Source of the DNA: JBBRLG01 sp038231495 | GTDB lineage: Bacteria > Planctomycetota > Planctomycetia > Gemmatales > Gemmataceae | Direction of reading: 5' to 3' | Length of the DNA: 11,277 nt | NCBI GenBank assembly: GCA_038231495.1 | Contig: JBBRLG010000216.1 | Span: 1 to 11,277, forward strand | Shown here: positions 8,672 to 11,277 of the stretch, one piece after another | Numbering within the stretch: the first letter of the stretch is position 1 | Layout: each line of letters opens with the position of its first letter | Program-made: the position numbers and the translations under genes | Notes under the pieces: generated by a model | The model's input: only the letters and a program-made list of their open reading frames with translations | Databases searched by the model: none | What the model was told of the DNA's origin: nothing

Positions 8672-8750
8672 GTTTCTTGGAGAGCGATAGACCAGGATCG
8701 AGCGAGGGACTGTTTTCGCGCGACAATTTTGCAAAAATGGAGAAAAAATT

Positions 8751-9548
8751 TCAGGAAAGGGCCTTCAGCAGGTTCGCCGCCTCCTGCTCCACTTCGGCCG
8801 GACTGCCGGGCGAATGATAGGCCACCACTTCCAGCAAGGCCGCCTTAAATTCGCGGCGGGCCACGGCATACGCGTGGTGCAGGCTTGCGGCAGGCTCACC
8901 CCAGTGCTGCGCGATCGTGCGGATGGGCAGGCCTTCCTCGAAGCGCAACCGCAGTAATTCGATTCGCCGGAGGGCCTCCGGGCCACGCTCGACCGCCTGC
9001 CGCTTTTGGCGGTCGGCCGCCTCGATCATGATGGCCTGCGCCCAGGTGCGCTCAAACAACCGCGACAGGCTCGCCTCGGTCGCCGGGATGTCCGGCAGCG
9101 CGCCGGTGGCACGCACCGGCCGACTCTCGAAGCGTCGCGCCACGTTCCGGACGACGCCGTAGAGGAAGGCCCGGAAGTTGGGCACGCGACCGGACCGGGC
9201 CGCCTCCAGAGCGCCGCCCTGGCGAAAGCACTCGACGAAGACCTCCTGGACGGCATCGTCGAGTTCGGCCCGCAGCTCCGAGCTGCGCCAGCGTGCGCTG
9301 AGGTAGGCCCGCACGATCCCCAGGTAGTCGCGGGCCAGCGCGTCCTGCTCGGCGGGGCTGCTGCCGGGTGACCCGCCGGTGGCCACCAGCACCGCCAGCG
9401 CCCCGCGGATCTCGTCGGCCGCATGCGGATACCGGGTCGCGTACTCCTCCGGGTCGGGGTCCTCGCCCCGCTCCCGGCGGGCCAGAAATTCGTCGGCCAG
9501 CCGGCCAATCAGCGAGTCCAGCGCCTCGTCGGCGTCGGCCGAACTCAT
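8751..9548 (-). CDS. ECF-type RNA polymerase sigma factor with a kinase-associated N-terminal segment
   Basis: A 265-residue protein predicted to direct RNA polymerase to specific promoters. Residues 10-54 (LADEFLARRERGEDPDPEEY, then PHAADEIRGALAVL) resemble an acidic helical segment that I know mainly from the N-termini of planctomycete Ser/Thr kinases. The region 2-like part is at about 65-143, with LDDAVQEVFVECF (96-108) and FRAFLYGVVRNVARRFE (125-141). RLFERTWAQAIM (163-174) and the C-terminal PAEVEQEAANLLKAL match a planctomycete ECF subgroup. The region 4 helix-turn-helix is at about 196-242, with the recognition part at IRTIAQHWGEPAASLHHAYAVARREF. Its ATG overlaps the stop codon of the preceding sigma gene (ATGA at 9545-9548), so translation is probably coupled. 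The kinase follows 94 bp downstream. The sigma assignment is firm; regulation by the kinase is inferred from context. Confidence 0.85.
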   Translation of the reverse strand: MSSADADEALDSLIGRLADEFLARRERGEDPDPEEYATRYPHAADEIRGALAVLVATGGSPGSSPAEQDALARDYLGIVRAYLSARWRSSELRAELDDAVQEVFVECFRQGGALEAARSGRVPNFRAFLYGVVRNVARRFESRPVRATGALPDIPATEASLSRLFERTWAQAIMIEAADRQKRQAVERGPEALRRIELLRLRFEEGLPIRTIAQHWGEPAASLHHAYAVARREFKAALLEVVAYHSPGSPAEVEQEAANLLKALS

Positions 9549-10189
9549 CGGGTGTCCTCCAACAGTCCCGCGGAAATCAAGGCCGTGCGCAGCCGGAGCA
9601 GGGCACGTCCGAACCGCTTGCGGACCGCTGCCGGTTCGATCCCCATCAAGGCCCCGATCTCGGCGAAGGGCAGCCCGTCGGCATTGCGTAGGAGCAGCAC
9701 CTCACGGTCGGCCGGGGGCAGTTCACCGACGGCCCGGGCGACCCGCTCCTCGAACTCCCGAGCCTCAGCCGCCTGGCTGGGGGTCGGGCCGCCGGCCAAG
9801 AGCGGGCGGGCCAGCAGGACCGACGACCGGTCAGGCAGGAACTCCTCCCGAGTGACCGTCCGGCGTGCCCGGCGGAGGTGCCGGCGGTGGGTGTCCAGCA
9901 GCCGCTCGTAGGCGGTCTTCCGTGCCCACAGGTGGAACGGCATTGGCCGGCGCGCCAGGTAGTCGGGCAGTCGGCGGGCGATCTCCGCCTGGGCGTCCTG
10001 GACGATGTCGGAGGGGTCGACGCGGGCGGCCGTCCGCCGGTCGAGGTGGAGGCGCACGAAGGCCACCATCTCCGGCCGGTGACGGGCCAGCAGTTTGCCC
10101 ACGGCACTCGGCTCGCCGACTGCCGCGGCGGCAAGCAGCTGGCTAGTGGCGGAAGAGTCCGGACGCGGGGCATCGGCGGTGGGGTCCAT
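9545..10189 (-). CDS. ECF-type RNA polymerase sigma factor, first gene of the sigma/kinase cluster
   Basis: A 214-residue sigma-70 family protein of extracytoplasmic-function size. Region 2 covers about 15-108: VDPSDIVQDAQAEI (57-70) is the region 2.2 core-binding helix and FHLWARKTAYERLLDTHRRH (85-104) the -10 recognition part. A variable linker (about 109-145) leads to region 4 (148-200), with ELPPADREVLLLRNADGLPF and the helix-turn-helix FAEIGALMGIEPAAVRKRFG. No anti-sigma gene is adjacent; linkage to a Ser/Thr kinase instead is a known planctomycete pattern for ECF factors. An in-frame TAA 9 bases before the ATG at 10189 makes this the earliest ATG. The Shine-Dalgarno match is poor (GGGTAAG at most). 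It overlaps the next gene by 4 bases. Target promoters are unknown, and I could not find a matching promoter pair upstream. Confidence 0.92.
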   Translation of the reverse strand: MDPTADAPRPDSSATSQLLAAAAVGEPSAVGKLLARHRPEMVAFVRLHLDRRTAARVDPSDIVQDAQAEIARRLPDYLARRPMPFHLWARKTAYERLLDTHRRHLRRARRTVTREEFLPDRSSVLLARPLLAGGPTPSQAAEAREFEERVARAVGELPPADREVLLLRNADGLPFAEIGALMGIEPAAVRKRFGRALLRLRTALISAGLLEDTR

Positions 10190-10381
10190 ACTGGCTTACC
10201 CGTCAAGATTTCGCAAATGTGACCGTGAAAAAGGAAAATACGGGGCATACCCGCGCAACGATCATTGAATCATCCTAGTGAGCCTGTTGACACAAATGCG
10301 CAGAATAAGGGTTTGGAGGGGATCGTTCGGCGTTTGTGATCACCGCGCTACCATCCTTGGCCGGCGAAAGGGTCCAATTAG

Positions 10382-10583
10382 GGGCATGGTTCAAACTCGG
10401 GTGGCAAAGGAAGCAACCTTTGTTCAAGGACGTGTCGCTGGGGCGCCACCGGGAACGAATGCTTCAAGTCTTTGCCCGGACAGAAGTTCCACCTTGGGAA
10501 ATTCGTTCGGGGGGGTGTAGGGGGGTGGTGAATGAAACGAATTCCATTTGTTGCCTCGTGCTTGCGGCTTTTGAACCATGCCC
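10382..10583. repeat. 202-bp block bounded by perfect 14-bp inverted repeats
   Basis: GGGCATGGTTCAAA at 10382-10395 is exactly inverted at 10570-10583. Inside, AATTCGTT (from about 10501) is inverted as AACGAATT near 10537. A 14-bp perfect match within about 200 bp is unlikely by chance. No obvious target-site duplication flanks it: the left flank ends in AATTAG and the right flank begins AATGAT. No transposase is inside. It may be a decayed miniature element or a structured RNA. Confidence 0.5.
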
Positions 10584-10604
10584 AATGATGAGAAAAAAGG
10601 GCCC

Positions 10605-10636
10605 AAAAGGTGACACGGAGGTGACAAAAGGTGACA
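10605..10636. repeat. Three GGTGACA iterons at helical spacing
   Basis: GGTGACA starts at 10609, 10620 and 10630, so the copies lie 11 and 10 bp apart and fall on one face of the helix. The outer two are extended to AAAAGGTGACA (10605-10615 and 10626-10636). Such spacing suits cooperative binding by a regulator. They also resemble the AAAAGGGGACA core of the nearby palindromic element and might be remnants of it. They lie about 420-450 bp upstream of the divergent sigma gene. Confidence 0.5.
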
Positions 10637-10820
10637 GTTCCATCCGGAGCGACGCGGCATCCGACCCTTCCTCGTTCGGGACGCTCCTCGAACATTTTTG
10701 CAGCGGGTAGCGCGTATTTTGACGCAAACCATTGGGGGATGAAAGTTTGCTGATAACTGGCTTGAATTAGAGACAATATTGGGTTGTTAATTGGGTGTCA
10801 GGACCCGCGCGTTGGTTCGG

Positions 10821-11008
10821 GAAGGGAAAAGGGGACGGGCACGAATGGCATTCACTTAAGACGTTTGCGGCCCGGCGAGCCCGCAGCGCGAAGCAAGGGC
10901 GAGCAGGCAAGTGCTGGGAATTACGCTGCTCGCCCTTGCTTCGCGCTGCGGGCTCGCCGCGTTTTCTCCTTAAGTGAATGCCATTCCACGCTGTCCCCTT
11001 TTATCTTC
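10821..11008. mobile_element. 188-bp palindromic MITE/REPIN-like element
   Basis: Two nested inverted repeats make this stretch nearly self-complementary. The outer 40-bp ends (10821-10860 and 10969-11008) match at 33 of 40 positions, with a perfect 18-bp part, GAATGGCATTCACTTAAG (10843-10860), inverted at 10969-10986. The inner arms (10873-10906 and 10926-10959) are a perfect 34-bp inverted repeat around a 19-base loop. There is no coding sequence and no clear target-site duplication. Non-autonomous palindromes of this kind are known to be moved by transposases supplied elsewhere, for example REP-associated tyrosine transposases. Which enzyme applies here cannot be told. The perfect 34-bp stem suggests recent arrival or selection for structure. 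Confidence 0.75.
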
Positions 11009-11039
11009 CGCTGTCCCCTTTTATCTTCGTTTTATCTTC
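10989..11039. repeat. 20-bp tandem repeats at the right end of the palindromic element
   Basis: CGCTGTCCCCTTTTATCTTC occupies 10989-11008 and, without any change, 11009-11028. A partial third copy, TTTTATCTTC, occupies 11030-11039. The first copy is the outer end of the palindromic element, so the end itself has been multiplied. A related 20-bp unit is repeated at 5058-5097. Confidence 0.8.
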
Positions 11040-11080
11040 TCGGGTGGGCCTGGCGACCCGAGGCGTTTTTGTCTTTTTTT
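11039..11080 (+). terminator. Plus-strand intrinsic terminator
   Basis: CTCGGGT (11039-11045) pairs perfectly with ACCCGAG (11056-11062) around a 10-base loop. Three bases later comes TTTTTGTCTTTTTTT (11066-11080). This is a textbook Rho-independent terminator for plus-strand transcription. No plus-strand gene lies upstream in the window, so it either ends an unrecognised RNA or insulates the gene at 11195 from read-through. Confidence 0.7.
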
Positions 11081-11091
11081 CCATTCTTCAC

Positions 11092-11121
11092 ATGACTTGG
11101 CGAGACACCGCTGCCTACAAT
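11092..11121 (+). promoter_or_regulatory. Candidate sigma70-type promoter of the right-edge gene
   Basis: ATGACT (11092-11097, 4 of 6 matches to TTGACA) and TACAAT (11116-11121, 5 of 6 matches to TATAAT) are 18 bp apart. The site lies just after the terminator and about 75 bp before the ATG at 11195, a plausible leader length. Recognition by a housekeeping sigma factor is inferred; planctomycete promoters are poorly defined. Confidence 0.4.
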
Positions 11122-11194
11122 GACTGCCCGTCGTGAGTGTCACTGGGACTCTCGCCGGCTGCCTCAAGTCTCGTGGACGGTAAAGGATTTCAAC

Positions 11195-11277
11195 ATGCGT
11201 AGGAATGGTTTGGTCGTCCTGGGTGTGGCTTTGCTCGCGCTCGCGCCGCTGAGCGCGGCGGATAAAGACAAGGACAA
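11195..11277 (+). CDS. N-terminus of an exported protein, truncated by the window edge
   Basis: Only 27 codons plus two bases are visible: MRRNGLVVLGVALLALAPLS, then AADKDKD. This is a classical signal peptide, with two arginines, a hydrophobic core of about 13 residues and a small-residue cleavage region at LSA-A or SAA-D. A Lys/Asp-rich start of the mature part follows. AAGGA at 11183-11187 lies 7 bases before the ATG, and a candidate promoter and upstream terminator frame the gene as its own transcription unit. The function cannot be judged from this piece. It is transcribed away from the sigma/kinase cluster. Confidence 0.75.
   Translation, partial: MRRNGLVVLGVALLALAPLSAADKDKD

Larger units (their letters stand above)
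10190..11194. other. 1-kb repeat-rich intergenic region between divergent genes
   Basis: The sigma gene leaves to the left and the exported-protein gene to the right, so both promoters should lie here. From left to right it holds the sigma leader, a 202-bp block with 14-bp inverted ends (10382-10583), three GGTGACA heptamers (10609-10636), an AT-richer patch (about 10700-10800), a 188-bp palindromic element (10821-11008), tandem 20-bp repeats, an intrinsic terminator and a promoter. Several open frames of 80-132 codons exist on both strands, but none shows a ribosome binding site plus a recognisable domain. I treat the region as non-coding. Confidence 0.6.

Noticed and set aside
8741..8752. 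AGAAAAAATTTC, also present at 5265-5276
   Set aside because: A 12-bp AT-only-core match near two gene ends is suggestive, but it overlaps a stop codon in one place and sits in a different context in the other; too little to call a shared site.
10378..10776. 132-codon minus-strand open frame in the 1-kb gap
   Set aside because: No domain, no clear ribosome binding site, and it runs across the inverted-repeat block and the GGTGACA iterons. Competing frames of similar length occur on both strands.

Overview
The window looks like a planctomycete chromosome, probably from the Gemmata-like group. It is GC-rich. It carries a giant right-handed beta-helix protein whose N-terminus has the planctomycete PRLEALEDRT motif. 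It also carries a receptor-type Ser/Thr kinase of the Hanks family, with a DWG motif and C-terminal TPRs, next to two ECF-type sigma factors, which is a typical planctomycete gene association. No taxonomic marker gene is present, so this is inferred from gene families.

Layout: (i) 1-4853, minus strand: one uninterrupted reading frame of more than 1,617 codons that runs off the left edge, encoding a repetitive surface or secreted beta-helix protein with at least three modules. (ii) 4854-5464: a non-coding gap with a 2 x 20 bp tandem repeat and a hairpin after the kinase stop codon. (iii) 10189 down to 5465, minus strand: a signalling cluster. An ECF sigma factor overlaps a second sigma factor by 4 bases (ATGA). 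After 94 bp comes a 1,063-residue membrane-spanning Ser/Thr kinase with a TPR array. The sigma factors probably set transcription and the kinase probably senses or relays a signal, but no phosphorylation target can be read from the sequence. (iv) 10190-11194: about 1 kb without a convincing gene, rich in structure. It holds a 202-bp block bounded by 14-bp inverted repeats, three GGTGACA heptamers at 10-11 bp spacing, a 188-bp palindromic MITE/REPIN-like element with a perfect 34-bp inner stem, a 20-bp tandem repeat made from the element's end, a strong plus-strand intrinsic terminator and a sigma70-like promoter. (v) 11195 to the right edge, plus strand: the first 27 codons of an exported protein.

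The kinase/sigma cluster and the beta-helix protein belong to known families. The least explained part is the repeat-rich gap at 10.2-11.2 kb, whose 20-bp repeat unit has a relative, also in tandem, 6 kb away upstream of the giant gene.
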